DNA from: Spirochaetaceae bacterium
GTDB lineage: Bacteria; Spirochaetota; Spirochaetia; Treponematales; Breznakiellaceae
Reading direction: 5' to 3'
DNA: 5,492 nt
NCBI GenBank assembly: GCA_031255655.1
Contig: JAIRSB010000143.1
Location: 1 to 5,492 of the forward strand
Shown here: positions 1 through 5,492 of the stretch, in pieces
Position numbering within the stretch: position 1 is the stretch's first letter
Layout of the letters: each line of letters starts with the position of its first letter
The notes under the pieces: model-generated
What the model saw: only the letters and a program-made list of their open reading frames with translations
Databases searched by the model: none
Told to the model about the DNA's origin: nothing
Program-made: the position numbers and the translations under genes

Positions 1-758
1 AAAGTACGCAATAAATTTCCGCACTTTCCGGCAAGCGCGGCGGCGGAGAAAAAGACGAAAAACAGCGCGGCTCTGATAAAAAGTCCGTTTGTAAAAAGCA
101 TCGCCGCCGACATGAAAACACCAGCGAAAAAAAGCGGCTCAGGCGGCAGCTTTTCCGTGTCAAACAGGACTTTTTTGCTACTGCCAGCTGTCCGCGCCCG
201 CGGCGGGGTAAAGTCCGCGTCCTCCTCCACCGCATCGCCCCGGTACCAGCGTGATTCTGCCGCGAAACGCTCGCAAAATAGACCCAAAGCCGCCCCGCTT
301 ACGATACCCATGCCAAGAACCGGCGGGACGATGTACATCGCGCCCGGCCCCAGTATGAACAGACGGGCAAGCGTTATTTGGATGATGTTTGAAACAACAG
401 CGCCGGAAACGCTTATTCCAACAAGGCTGATATATTTTTCGGGCGCGGCGAGGCGGAGAACATACATAACGGACGCGGAAAACGCCGTCCCCGACAGTGA
501 AAGCAAAAACACATACGAAAAAAGCGTGCCGGATATAAAAGCCTGACCAAAAATCTTGACAAGAACGAGTGTAAAAAAAGCGGAAGGCGGAAGGCGCAGC
601 GCAAGCAAGAGCGGCGCATTCGCAAGCCCCAGCCGTATGAACGGCAGGGGCTTAGGCAGCATGTATTCAACAACAGAAAGGAATAAACACAACGCACCCA
701 AAACCGGAAGACTTTCGGCCTCTTTTCGCACTTCCCAAGTGTTTTTAGCGTCGTCCAT
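1..758 (-). CDS. Heptaprenyl diphosphate synthase component I / Gx transporter-like (EetB-type) membrane protein, 3' end outside window
   Basis: Integral membrane protein, at least 252 residues, open through the left edge. After a short polar N-terminus (MDDAKNTWEVRKEAESLP) come hydrophobic segments near residues 18-33, 45-56, 59-76, 78-98, 110-130 and 140-162. The stretch 39-55 (PFIRLGLANAPLL) and 76-90 (SGTLFSYVFLLSLSG) are the conserved family features. The fold resembles small ECF-transporter S components, and the old name 'heptaprenyl diphosphate synthase component I' is probably a misnomer for many members. A charged linker (about 164-205) leads to at least two further membrane segments (about 207-225 and 229-247), making it longer than the roughly 170-residue core. 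ATG at 758 was chosen because an in-frame TAG, the stop of the gene before it, lies 9 bases upstream and a weak GGTAGG sits 8 bases from the start. It is the third gene of the leftward operon. Substrate unknown; flavin- or quinone-precursor transport is inference from context. Confidence 0.8.
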   Translation of the reverse strand, partial: MDDAKNTWEVRKEAESLPVLGALCLFLSVVEYMLPKPLPFIRLGLANAPLLLALRLPPSAFFTLVLVKIFGQAFISGTLFSYVFLLSLSGTAFSASVMYVLRLAAPEKYISLVGISVSGAVVSNIIQITLARLFILGPGAMYIVPPVLGMGIVSGAALGLFCERFAAESRWYRGDAVEEDADFTPPRARTAGSSKKVLFDTEKLPPEPLFFAGVFMSAAMLFTNGLFIRAALFFVFFSAAALAGKCGNLLRT

Positions 759-767
759 TCGCAGTGC

Positions 768-1166
768 CTACCAAACAACCGCGTCTACGCCGTCAGACGA
801 GGCAGAAACCGCGCCCTCGACAACTGTCATCACTTGATTCGGCAGACAAGCTATCCATTGCCCGCGTTTCCTAACCGGAGGAGCGGCGACGCAAAGCTGA
901 TTCCGGCACGGCGAGGACACAATACGAGCCTGTCCGCCGGAAATGCCAACGATAGTATCACCCAAAGGACCCGTTACGCACACCGTTTCGGCGGAGGAAA
1001 GAGGATAACGCCAGCGGCCTCCATCGCCGCTTACAAACACATAATCCGCGCCCGCCTGCCCGCCATAAACCCAAAACGCCGACAGCACGAAAAGCGAGCA
1101 GGCCGCAAGAAAAACCGCGTAATCCAGCGTTTTGAGCCGCGTGTGCGAAAAAAAATTGCTGGACGT
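768..1166 (-). CDS. NusG domain II protein, membrane-anchored (EetA-like), with unusual start
   Basis: Small protein with one N-terminal membrane anchor (about residues 16-35 counting from 1166) followed by a NusG domain II fold presumably outside the membrane. The family signature is visible near the C-terminus: SPCRNQLC at 85-92 and GQWIACLPNQV at 102-112, with cysteines at 87, 92 and 107. These standalone proteins are not transcription factors. The closest functional parallel is EetA of flavin-based extracellular electron transfer loci, usually beside a HepI-like membrane protein as here. The first conventional start is GTG at 1088, which would delete most of the anchor. The frame is open back to the nifU stop and reads LKTLDYAVFLAACSLFVLSA upstream, which looks like genuine protein. 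No ATG, GTG or TTG exists there in any frame. I chose ACG at 1166 because AGGGGG lies 8 bases before it; a mutated start or assembly error is equally possible. The identity is solid, the start is not. Confidence 0.78.
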   Translation of the reverse strand, partial: TSSNFFSHTRLKTLDYAVFLAACSLFVLSAFWVYGGQAGADYVFVSGDGGRWRYPLSSAETVCVTGPLGDTIVGISGGQARIVSSPCRNQLCVAAPPVRKRGQWIACLPNQVMTVVEGAVSASSDGVDAVVW

Positions 1167-1178
1167 GGAGGCTGCCCC

Positions 1179-1400
1179 CTAAACGCCCATTACGGAAGTA
1201 ACTCCGGGGATCTTTTCTTTAAGGTAGTTTTCTATGCCGTTTTTCAAGGTCATCTGCGCATGCGGGCAGCAGCCGCACGCGCCCGTTAATTTAAGTGACA
1301 CCGTTCCGTCTTCCGCAAGCGATACAAATTCCACATCGCCGCCATCCGCCTGTAACGAAGGACGCACACTGTCCAGCGCTATTTTAATTTGCTCTTCCAT
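1179..1400 (-). CDS. NifU C-terminal-domain (Nfu-type) iron-sulfur cluster protein
   Basis: A 73-residue cytoplasmic protein that is only the NifU C-terminal (Nfu) domain, the unit that holds a labile [4Fe-4S] or [2Fe-2S] cluster and passes it to apo-proteins. The diagnostic pieces are present: VRPSLQADGGDVEFV at residues 12-26, LTGACGCCPHAQMTL at 38-52 with the cluster-binding C42-x-x-C45 pair, and GIENYLKEKIPGV at 55-67. Length is normal for standalone members; there is no N-terminal scaffold domain and no NifS or nif gene in view, so nitrogen fixation should not be inferred. ATG at 1400 is preceded by AGGAG 10 bases upstream. It is the first gene of a leftward operon with the NusG-II and HepI-like genes, and its TAG stop lies in the same frame as the NusG-II gene. 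Its placement suggests cluster supply to redox proteins, which is inference. Confidence 0.92.
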   Translation of the reverse strand: MEEQIKIALDSVRPSLQADGGDVEFVSLAEDGTVSLKLTGACGCCPHAQMTLKNGIENYLKEKIPGVTSVMGV

Positions 1401-1410
1401 AAAAGCTCAT

Positions 1411-1415
1411 CTCCT
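1411..1415 (-). promoter_or_regulatory. Ribosome binding site for the nifU-like gene
   Basis: AGGAG on the minus strand lies 10 bases before the ATG at 1400. The spacing is slightly long but it is the only purine-rich anti-Shine-Dalgarno match there and supports the chosen start. Confidence 0.6.
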
Positions 1416-1426
1416 AATAAAGTCTA

Positions 1427-1468
1427 GCCAGTCCAAAACCAGTATGGCTCTAAACTAGTCTTACTGGC
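1427..1468. repeat. Overlapping inverted repeats with mutually exclusive pairings
   Basis: GCCAGT (1427-1432) can pair with ACTGGC (1463-1468). CCAGTA (1439-1444) can instead pair with TACTGG (1462-1467), so the two stems compete for the same bases. The arrangement lies 27 to 68 bases upstream of the nifU-like start, inside its probable leader, and about 150 bases upstream of leuA. Stems are only 6 bp, so chance cannot be excluded; the alternatives are an operator for a dimeric repressor or a weak attenuator. Confidence 0.35.
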
Positions 1469-1601
1469 AGTGTATACGATAGCTGCGCGTTTATACGAGA
1501 GGGCAAACGCCGCTATACCCATTTTTGCCTCACTGTGTTAAACTTCCCTACTGACGCGCCAAAAACCTAAACCGCTTAAGGCGCATCAATTGGTGAGAGT
1601 A

Positions 1602-1607
1602 AAGGAG
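1602..1607 (+). promoter_or_regulatory. Ribosome binding site for leuA
   Basis: AAGGAG lies 7 bases before the ATG at 1615. It is a strong match at ideal spacing and fixes the leuA start. Confidence 0.85.
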
Positions 1608-1614
1608 TTTTGCT

Positions 1615-3153
1615 ATGGCGGATACGAAACGAAAAGTGCGTATTTTTGATACGACGCTGCGTGACGGCGAACAGTCACCCGGCTGTTCAATGAATGTCGC
1701 GGAAAAAATCGAAGTTGCTAAACGGCTCGAACTGCTTAATGTCGATATAATTGAGGCAGGCTATCCTGCCTCCAGTCCGGGAGACCTTGAGTCGGTTAAA
1801 ACGATTGCCGGCATAATCAAACAAAGCTCTGTGGCAGGCCTCTGCCGCGCACTTGAAAAAGACATAGACTCGGCGCGGGAAGCGTTAAAAAACGCTGTAA
1901 GTCCACGAGTACACATATTTTTGGCAACTAGCCCGATACACATGGAACACAAACTAAGAATGACGCCGGAACAAGTGTTCGAGCGGGCTGTTAGCGCGGT
2001 AAAGTACGCAAAAAACTTCTGTTCCGATGTAGAATTTTCCGCCGAAGACGCCTTTCGCAGTGATCCTGATTTTGTCTGCAAAGTCTTTTCGGCTGTCATA
2101 GCGGCGGGGGCATCTACCGTCAACTTTCCAGACACAGTGGGCTACGCTATGCCGCGTGAATTCGGCGAGCGGGTACGCTATATCATGTCTCACACGGATG
2201 GCATGGAAAAAGCCGTTTTCTCCGTCCACTGCCATAACGATTTGGGGCTAGCCGCCGCCAACAGCCTGGCGGCGATTGAAGCCGGCGCGGGACAGGCCGA
2301 ATGTACAATAAACGGCATAGGCGAACGGGCCGGTAACGCTTCTTTGGAAGAGATTGTGATGGCTCTTAGAGTGCGCAAGGATTATTTTGACGCGGATACG
2401 CGGATAGACAGCGCGCAGATTTATCCGGCAAGCAGGCTGGTATCACAGGTTACCGGAGTTAAAGTGCAGCCAAACAAGGCGATTGTCGGCGAAAACGCCT
2501 TCGCACACGAAGCCGGCATACATCAGCACGGTGTGCTGGCAAATCCGGCAACCTACGAGATTATGACGCCGGAATCCGTAGGGATAAGCAAAAAAGAGCT
2601 TGTGCTCGGCAAACACTCCGGCAAACACGCCTTGAACGAGCGGCTTACGGAACTGGGTTTCAAACTCGAAGGCAGGGAACTGGACGATGTTTTTGCGAGA
2701 TTCAAGGCGCTTGCAGACAACAAAAAGACTGTTTCAGACCGCGATATAGAGGCCCTGGTGATAGGGACGGCGGGCGCGGTTCCTGAAAAATGGAAGCTGG
2801 ACCGCTGGGTCATAAACGCGGGGTCTTCCGTGTCGGCAACCAGCGCGATACGGCTTGAGGCGGAGGACGGCGGAATGCGCGAGGCGGTTCACTTTGGGAA
2901 CGGCTGCATAGACGCGGCTTTTAACGCCATAAACAAGTTAATCGGTAAAGAAGTATCGCTGGAAATGTTTGAACTGGGGGCGATTACGGGGGACGCGGAC
3001 GCGCAGGGCGAGGCTATGGTCAAGATTTCGTACGGAGACAGGCTGTGGAACGGGCGCGGAGTGTCCACGAACATAATCGAATCGGCTATAAAAGCGTATG
3101 TATCGGCTATCAACTCAATGGAAGCCGAAGCCCGCCCGCCGCAGGCAACTTGA
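1615..3153 (+). CDS. leuA: 2-isopropylmalate synthase
   Basis: Condenses acetyl-CoA with 2-oxoisovalerate to 2-isopropylmalate, the first committed step of leucine synthesis, in the cytoplasm. The 512-residue length is normal for the bacterial type-1 enzyme. Residues about 8-275 form the HMGL-like TIM barrel. FDTTLRDGEQSPG (11-23) carries the catalytic R16 and metal ligand D17, SAED (142-145) the conserved acid E144, HCHNDLG (205-211) the metal ligands H205 and H207, and GIGERAGNASLEE (234-246) the ligand N241. The linker subdomain has HEAGIHQHG (298-306) and LGKHSGKHAL (331-340). Residues about 390-505 form the LeuA allosteric dimer domain, with GDADAQGEA (459-467) and GRGVSTNIIESAIKAY (480-495), so leucine feedback is expected. 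A citramalate synthase of the same family is the main alternative; the motif wording favours LeuA. No other leu or ilv gene is in view. A GC-rich 7-bp inverted repeat (3136-3142/3162-3168) spans the stop but lacks a T-tract. Confidence 0.95.
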   Translation: MADTKRKVRIFDTTLRDGEQSPGCSMNVAEKIEVAKRLELLNVDIIEAGYPASSPGDLESVKTIAGIIKQSSVAGLCRALEKDIDSAREALKNAVSPRVHIFLATSPIHMEHKLRMTPEQVFERAVSAVKYAKNFCSDVEFSAEDAFRSDPDFVCKVFSAVIAAGASTVNFPDTVGYAMPREFGERVRYIMSHTDGMEKAVFSVHCHNDLGLAAANSLAAIEAGAGQAECTINGIGERAGNASLEEIVMALRVRKDYFDADTRIDSAQIYPASRLVSQVTGVKVQPNKAIVGENAFAHEAGIHQHGVLANPATYEIMTPESVGISKKELVLGKHSGKHALNERLTELGFKLEGRELDDVFARFKALADNKKTVSDRDIEALVIGTAGAVPEKWKLDRWVINAGSSVSATSAIRLEAEDGGMREAVHFGNGCIDAAFNAINKLIGKEVSLEMFELGAITGDADAQGEAMVKISYGDRLWNGRGVSTNIIESAIKAYVSAINSMEAEARPPQAT

Positions 3154-3337
3154 ACTCCCGCGCGGCGGATGGATAAAAAACGGCACAAAGCATCGGGTAT
3201 ATACAGACAGAGCATTTGTCATTGCAAGACACTTTCTCTTACCATTGTGATTCTGTCAGGGTGAAGCAGTCCAGCGGGAGAAGTACCTCCGACATAACCA
3301 TAAAGATAAAAATAGTATCTCTGAACTGGATTTATTT

Positions 3338-5017
3338 TTATGGCGCACTTATCACAAAGCCGTCGCTCGTCGTCGCTATAAACTGCGTGGTGGAAGACTT
3401 CATGCTGACGGATATTAGGCTTGTCGTATTATTATCGAATTTAAGCAAACTATCCGACGGCGGTGTTACTTTGAAATTCTGAAAATATACAGTTTCATAC
3501 CGGCCGGCATCGTCAACTTTTAAGGTTAGAAAAAAGCGCGTCGCCGTATCAAGATATAATATATCGTTAATCTGATGATCACAAGACGATTTGGCGGTCA
3601 TTTCTAAATCGCTGTATTCGTATAGGCATCCCCCCGCACCACCGATTAAAAATAAGGTAGAGTAAGACGAGGACGGCGGCAATGAGAGCTTATCAAACGA
3701 CGTTACCGCGAACAATTCAGGAATGCTATCGTTATTAACAGTGTCCATTTCCGTTATTTTCCACGAATCACCACCGGAGGTTTTGCCGCTTATGACAACG
3801 CCGTTTCCTCCATTATTACAGCCGACAATGATAAATTCGTCGTTATCGTAAGCTATATCCCTGAGTTTATAGACTAATTTTTTGTCAAAAGTAACCGGCA
3901 TCCAATTTTTCCCATCAGTTGATTTCAGTACGACGGAGCCATCACCAACAGCGTAAAAACTGTTATCCAAAAATCGTATCCGGTTTATGACGCTATTGAC
4001 CTGCCAGCCGCCAGCCAGTTGCCAATTGTCGCAATAGTCGGTGGAATATAATAATTTAGTCCCGTCGTAACTGACTGCCGAGAATATGTCATAATTATTC
4101 ACCTTACCATGCGCAATGCTTTTTATTCTGATGTTTTCATCACCAAAAAATTCCCAGCCGTTATTAAGAACGGGCTTTCCTGTAATCGCGTCATCGCTCT
4201 CGTCTTCACTGCCGCCGGAGGACGATGTGATGTTTACAACGGCCGTACCAAATGTCTCATCATCAATCTTCGCGAGCACGTTTATCATCTCCGCGGTTTC
4301 ATCGTTTCCTATTGTCAAAAGTCCGCCTTCGTTGATATCGGTAGCTTCGCTTTGCTTTCCTGTGACTGACCATTCTACGTTATTCACCACACTCCCATCA
4401 GACGACCTCGCAGCAAACTGCCGCATCCCTCCTTTTGGCAAATCAACGATGGAAGGTTCAACCGAAAGTCCGTAATTAAGGGGATAAGACTCGGGGGCGT
4501 CCTCAATGTCCTGAAAGCTCATATCGGACGGCAGTATCGTAACAAATGCCGTTCTAGTTTTACCTTCTGCTACCGCTTTAACCGTTATCGTTCCAGAGGC
4601 GGTTTCACCAACCGTCAACAATCCGCTGGAAGTACCTATGCGGCTGTCCTCAATGGCTTCGCCTTCTATACTCCATTCCGCTTCGACAATTCCCCCACCC
4701 CCCCCGACTTTTGCTGTAAACTGTTGTTTTCCGCCCGCTTTTACGGATATTTGCGCGGGATGTATGGTCAAATTATCAGCTGGCGGATTATTACCAGTCT
4801 GATCGCCGCCGCCGCTGTTCGTGCCGCCGCCCTTATCCGGACCACCGATTTTCCCAATGTTGATTTCTTCATCGCCGTCATCATCGGGCTGCTCGCAACC
4901 AGCGAAGCCAAAAAGCAGTATGAACGCCGCGGCTACGGCGCAAAGTTTTAGTCCGCGACGCGGTTTCCTTTGCGCGGACGCGGTGAGAAAAGAAAATGAA
5001 AACTGATGTGTTCTCAT
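3338..5017 (-). CDS. Surface lipoprotein with two Big-type Ig-like domains and a propeller-like C-terminus
   Basis: Predicted 559-residue exported lipoprotein; function not recognised. A long basic N-region (KPRRGLK at 18-24) and hydrophobic core (25-38) end in FAG-C41, a loose lipobox with F at -3, as spirochaetes tolerate. An acidic then Gly-rich spacer (43-80) follows. Residues about 84-162 and 185-263 look like Big_2-type Ig domains, each with an xQFxA strand, a WS pair and GLLT(V/I). Residues about 288-559 contain about six short repeats alternating a hydrophobic strand with Asp-box-like turns (YSTDYCDNW 324-332, STDGKNW 366-372), suggesting a beta-propeller exposed at the surface or in the periplasm. 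ATG at 5017 was chosen over the upstream ATG at 5059 because GGAGG lies 7 bases before it and the signal peptide fits. A G8 tract spans codons 106-108. It has its own promoter and leader repeats. Its last residues match those of the neighbouring partial gene, implying paralogy. Confidence 0.8.
   Translation of the reverse strand: MRTHQFSFSFLTASAQRKPRRGLKLCAVAAAFILLFGFAGCEQPDDDGDEEINIGKIGGPDKGGGTNSGGGDQTGNNPPADNLTIHPAQISVKAGGKQQFTAKVGGGGGIVEAEWSIEGEAIEDSRIGTSSGLLTVGETASGTITVKAVAEGKTRTAFVTILPSDMSFQDIEDAPESYPLNYGLSVEPSIVDLPKGGMRQFAARSSDGSVVNNVEWSVTGKQSEATDINEGGLLTIGNDETAEMINVLAKIDDETFGTAVVNITSSSGGSEDESDDAITGKPVLNNGWEFFGDENIRIKSIAHGKVNNYDIFSAVSYDGTKLLYSTDYCDNWQLAGGWQVNSVINRIRFLDNSFYAVGDGSVVLKSTDGKNWMPVTFDKKLVYKLRDIAYDNDEFIIVGCNNGGNGVVISGKTSGGDSWKITEMDTVNNDSIPELFAVTSFDKLSLPPSSSYSTLFLIGGAGGCLYEYSDLEMTAKSSCDHQINDILYLDTATRFFLTLKVDDAGRYETVYFQNFKVTPPSDSLLKFDNNTTSLISVSMKSSTTQFIATTSDGFVISAP
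4692..4705 (-). repeat. Homopolymeric G tract (G8-T-G5) inside the lipoprotein gene
   Basis: On the coding strand eight G (4705-4698), one T and five G encode most of a five-glycine run, residues 105-109. It lies early in the coding sequence, within the first Ig-like domain. Tracts of this length are prone to slipped-strand mispairing, and loss or gain of one G would break the frame and truncate the protein to roughly its first fifth. Confidence 0.8.
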
Positions 5018-5024
5018 AAATGTG

Positions 5025-5029
5025 CCTCC
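5025..5029 (-). promoter_or_regulatory. Ribosome binding site deciding the lipoprotein start
   Basis: GGAGG lies 7 bases before the ATG at 5017. The in-frame ATG at 5059 has no comparable site and would add 14 residues ahead of the signal peptide, so 5017 is preferred. Confidence 0.85.
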
Positions 5030-5047
5030 AGTTTGTACAATTATTTC

Positions 5048-5083
5048 AGCTTTACGCATAAATTTACGCGCAGGTTTACGAGC
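5048..5083 (-). repeat. Three 12-base tandem repeats in the lipoprotein leader
   Basis: Read on the plus strand, three adjacent 12-base units (5048-5059, 5060-5071, 5072-5083) each carry TTTACG at the same place, at 5051, 5063 and 5075, with other positions partly conserved. In the transcript this is a triple CGTAAA with exact 12-base periodicity, lying between the predicted transcription start and the ribosome binding site. Role unknown; it could be a binding array for a regulator, an RNA element or a variable-length spacer. Confidence 0.7.
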
Positions 5084-5102
5084 AAGGTATTTAACTCAAC
5101 AT

Positions 5103-5131
5103 ATTATAAGCCTCTTCCATGTAAATATCAA
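5103..5131 (-). promoter_or_regulatory. Sigma-70-type promoter of the lipoprotein gene
   Basis: On the minus strand TTGATA (5131-5126) and TATAAT (5108-5103) are separated by exactly 17 bases. The -10 is perfect and the -35 matches five of six consensus bases. Transcription would begin near 5096, giving a leader of about 80 bases before the ATG at 5017. An A/T-rich stretch directly upstream of the -35 may help. Confidence 0.85.
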
Positions 5132-5176
5132 GTATTTTTAGGGCTAAAAGGGTGTATCTGCGGGCTTTGCGGGTGT

Positions 5177-5225
5177 GAAATAAAAAGACAGGGCAAAGCG
5201 TTATTGTCGCACTCCACCCCGTCTT
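5177..5225 (-). terminator. Rho-independent terminator of the upstream partial gene
   Basis: On the minus strand AAGACGGGG (5225-5217) pairs with CCCTGTCTT (5193-5185) over 9 bp with one G-U wobble, and an inner GCG/CGC pairing can close the loop further. It is followed by TTTTTATTT. It begins 17 bases past the stop codon at 5243 and ends before the lipoprotein promoter, so the two genes are separately transcribed. There is no T-tract for the plus-strand direction. Confidence 0.85.
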
Positions 5226-5242
5226 ACGGAGGATATTTTATA

Positions 5243-5492
5243 TTAATTTGTTGATATTACTTTGCCTTCACTCGTCGTTGCGATGAATTTGTTACTGTCT
5301 TCGATGTATATCATGCTTGCTATATGACCATGACCTTCGGTGTTGTACCGATCCTCTTGCCAATTCCATGTTTCACCGTTTAATTCATGATATATAACAC
5401 CATTGGCGACGGTAAAGAATTTGTCATTAACAAACAATATGTCGCTTATACCTCTTTGCGATTCTAAATAGCTATCGTTTTTATTTGCAGTA
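5243..5492 (-). CDS. C-terminal end of a second propeller-type surface protein, 5' end outside window
   Basis: The frame stays open through the right edge, so only the last 82 residues are visible, beginning TANKNDSYLESQRGISD. A TTG at 5437 in this frame is not a credible start because coding sequence continues upstream. The visible part has two short repeats: ISDILFVNDKFFTVANGVIY with an Asp-box-like NGETWNW, then IASMIYIEDSNKFIATTSEG ending KVISTN. The segment FIATTSEGKVIS corresponds to FIATTSDGFVIS at the end of the lipoprotein encoded just downstream, so the two are probably paralogues with the same propeller-like C-terminal domain. Export and lipidation cannot be judged without the N-terminus. 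It ends in its own terminator, 226 bases before the next start codon. Confidence 0.8.
   Translation of the reverse strand, partial: TANKNDSYLESQRGISDILFVNDKFFTVANGVIYHELNGETWNWQEDRYNTEGHGHIASMIYIEDSNKFIATTSEGKVISTN

Larger units (their letters stand above)
1401..1614. other. Divergent intergenic region between the nifU-like operon and leuA
   Basis: This 214-base spacer must hold promoters for both directions, yet neither is textbook. On the minus strand TTAACA (1536-1541) and TATAGC (1512-1517), 18 bases apart, could drive the nifU-like operon with a leader of about 100 bases; this is weak. For leuA no convincing -35/-10 pair was found. Competing inverted repeats occupy 1427-1468, a direct repeat TATACGA occurs at 1473-1479 and 1492-1498, and GCGCC/GGCGC (1556-1560 and 1580-1584) can form a 5-bp stem with a 19-base loop just ahead of the leuA ribosome binding site. 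No leucine-rich leader peptide or T-box-like element was recognised. Confidence 0.45.

Noticed and set aside
413..778. Cysteine- and arginine-rich 121-residue minus-strand frame
   Set aside because: It overlaps the HepI-like gene in another frame on the same strand; the other frame gives recognisable family motifs and membrane segments, so this is a shadow.
834..1289. 151-residue plus-strand frame
   Set aside because: It lies antisense to the NusG-II and nifU-like genes, is basic and low in structure, and shows no family features.
1179..1400. Evidence for nitrogen fixation from the NifU-like gene
   Set aside because: Only the widespread C-terminal Nfu domain is present, with no nif genes in view; such proteins serve general Fe-S assembly.
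1440..1614. T-box or leucine leader-peptide attenuator before leuA
   Set aside because: No short leucine-rich frame, no T-box-like conserved sequence and no terminator hairpin with a T-tract were found.
3136..3168. CCGCCGC/GCGGCGG inverted repeat as a leuA terminator
   Set aside because: The 7-bp stem has a 19-base loop, overlaps the stop codon and is followed by A-rich rather than T-rich sequence.
3304..3320. AGATA/TATCT hairpin as terminator of the lipoprotein gene
   Set aside because: The stem is only 5 bp and A/T-rich, without a proper T-tract after it on the minus strand.
3216..3482. 88-residue plus-strand frame between leuA and the lipoprotein gene
   Set aside because: No good ribosome binding site, half of it is antisense to the lipoprotein C-terminus, and the protein resembles nothing recognisable.
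5018..5059. Longer lipoprotein start at ATG 5059
   Set aside because: No Shine-Dalgarno match ahead of it, it falls within the third 12-base repeat, and it would put 14 residues before the signal peptide; the ATG at 5017 has GGAGG at ideal distance.

Overview
The window reads as a piece of a host-associated spirochaete chromosome, most like a gut-type Treponema. This is inference. It rests on a Big-domain lipoprotein with a loose, spirochaete-style lipobox, a G8 tract inside that lipoprotein gene, a NusG-II/HepI-like gene pair, and a complete leuA. No rRNA, tRNA, CRISPR array, insertion sequence or phage gene is visible. The taxon cannot be fixed from these data.

Left block (1-1400, minus strand): three genes are packed tightly and transcribed leftwards. 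They encode a 73-residue NifU C-terminal-domain Fe-S protein, a membrane-anchored NusG domain II protein, and a heptaprenyl diphosphate synthase component I / Gx transporter-type membrane protein that runs off the left edge. The stop codon of nifU is followed at once by the NusG-II frame, and 9 bases separate NusG-II from the membrane gene. The last two genes correspond to the pair called eetA/eetB in flavin-based extracellular electron transfer loci of Gram-positive bacteria. The NusG-II gene has no ATG, GTG or TTG ahead of its membrane anchor.

Middle (1401-3337): a 214-base divergent spacer with competing inverted repeats is followed by leuA on the plus strand, a full-length 2-isopropylmalate synthase with its C-terminal leucine-feedback domain. 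leuA converges on the lipoprotein gene across 184 bases in which I find no convincing terminator.

Right block (3338-5492, minus strand): there is a complete surface-lipoprotein gene (signal peptide, two Big-type Ig-like domains, six-repeat propeller-like C-terminus) and, upstream of it, the 3' end of a second gene whose last residues match the first. A clear intrinsic terminator, a near-consensus sigma-70 promoter, three 12-base tandem repeats in the leader and a strong ribosome binding site lie between them, so the two are separate transcription units. A G8 homopolymer early in the lipoprotein gene makes it a candidate for phase variation. Together, the window combines housekeeping biosynthesis, a possible redox/flavin or quinone membrane module, and a variable surface-lipoprotein locus.
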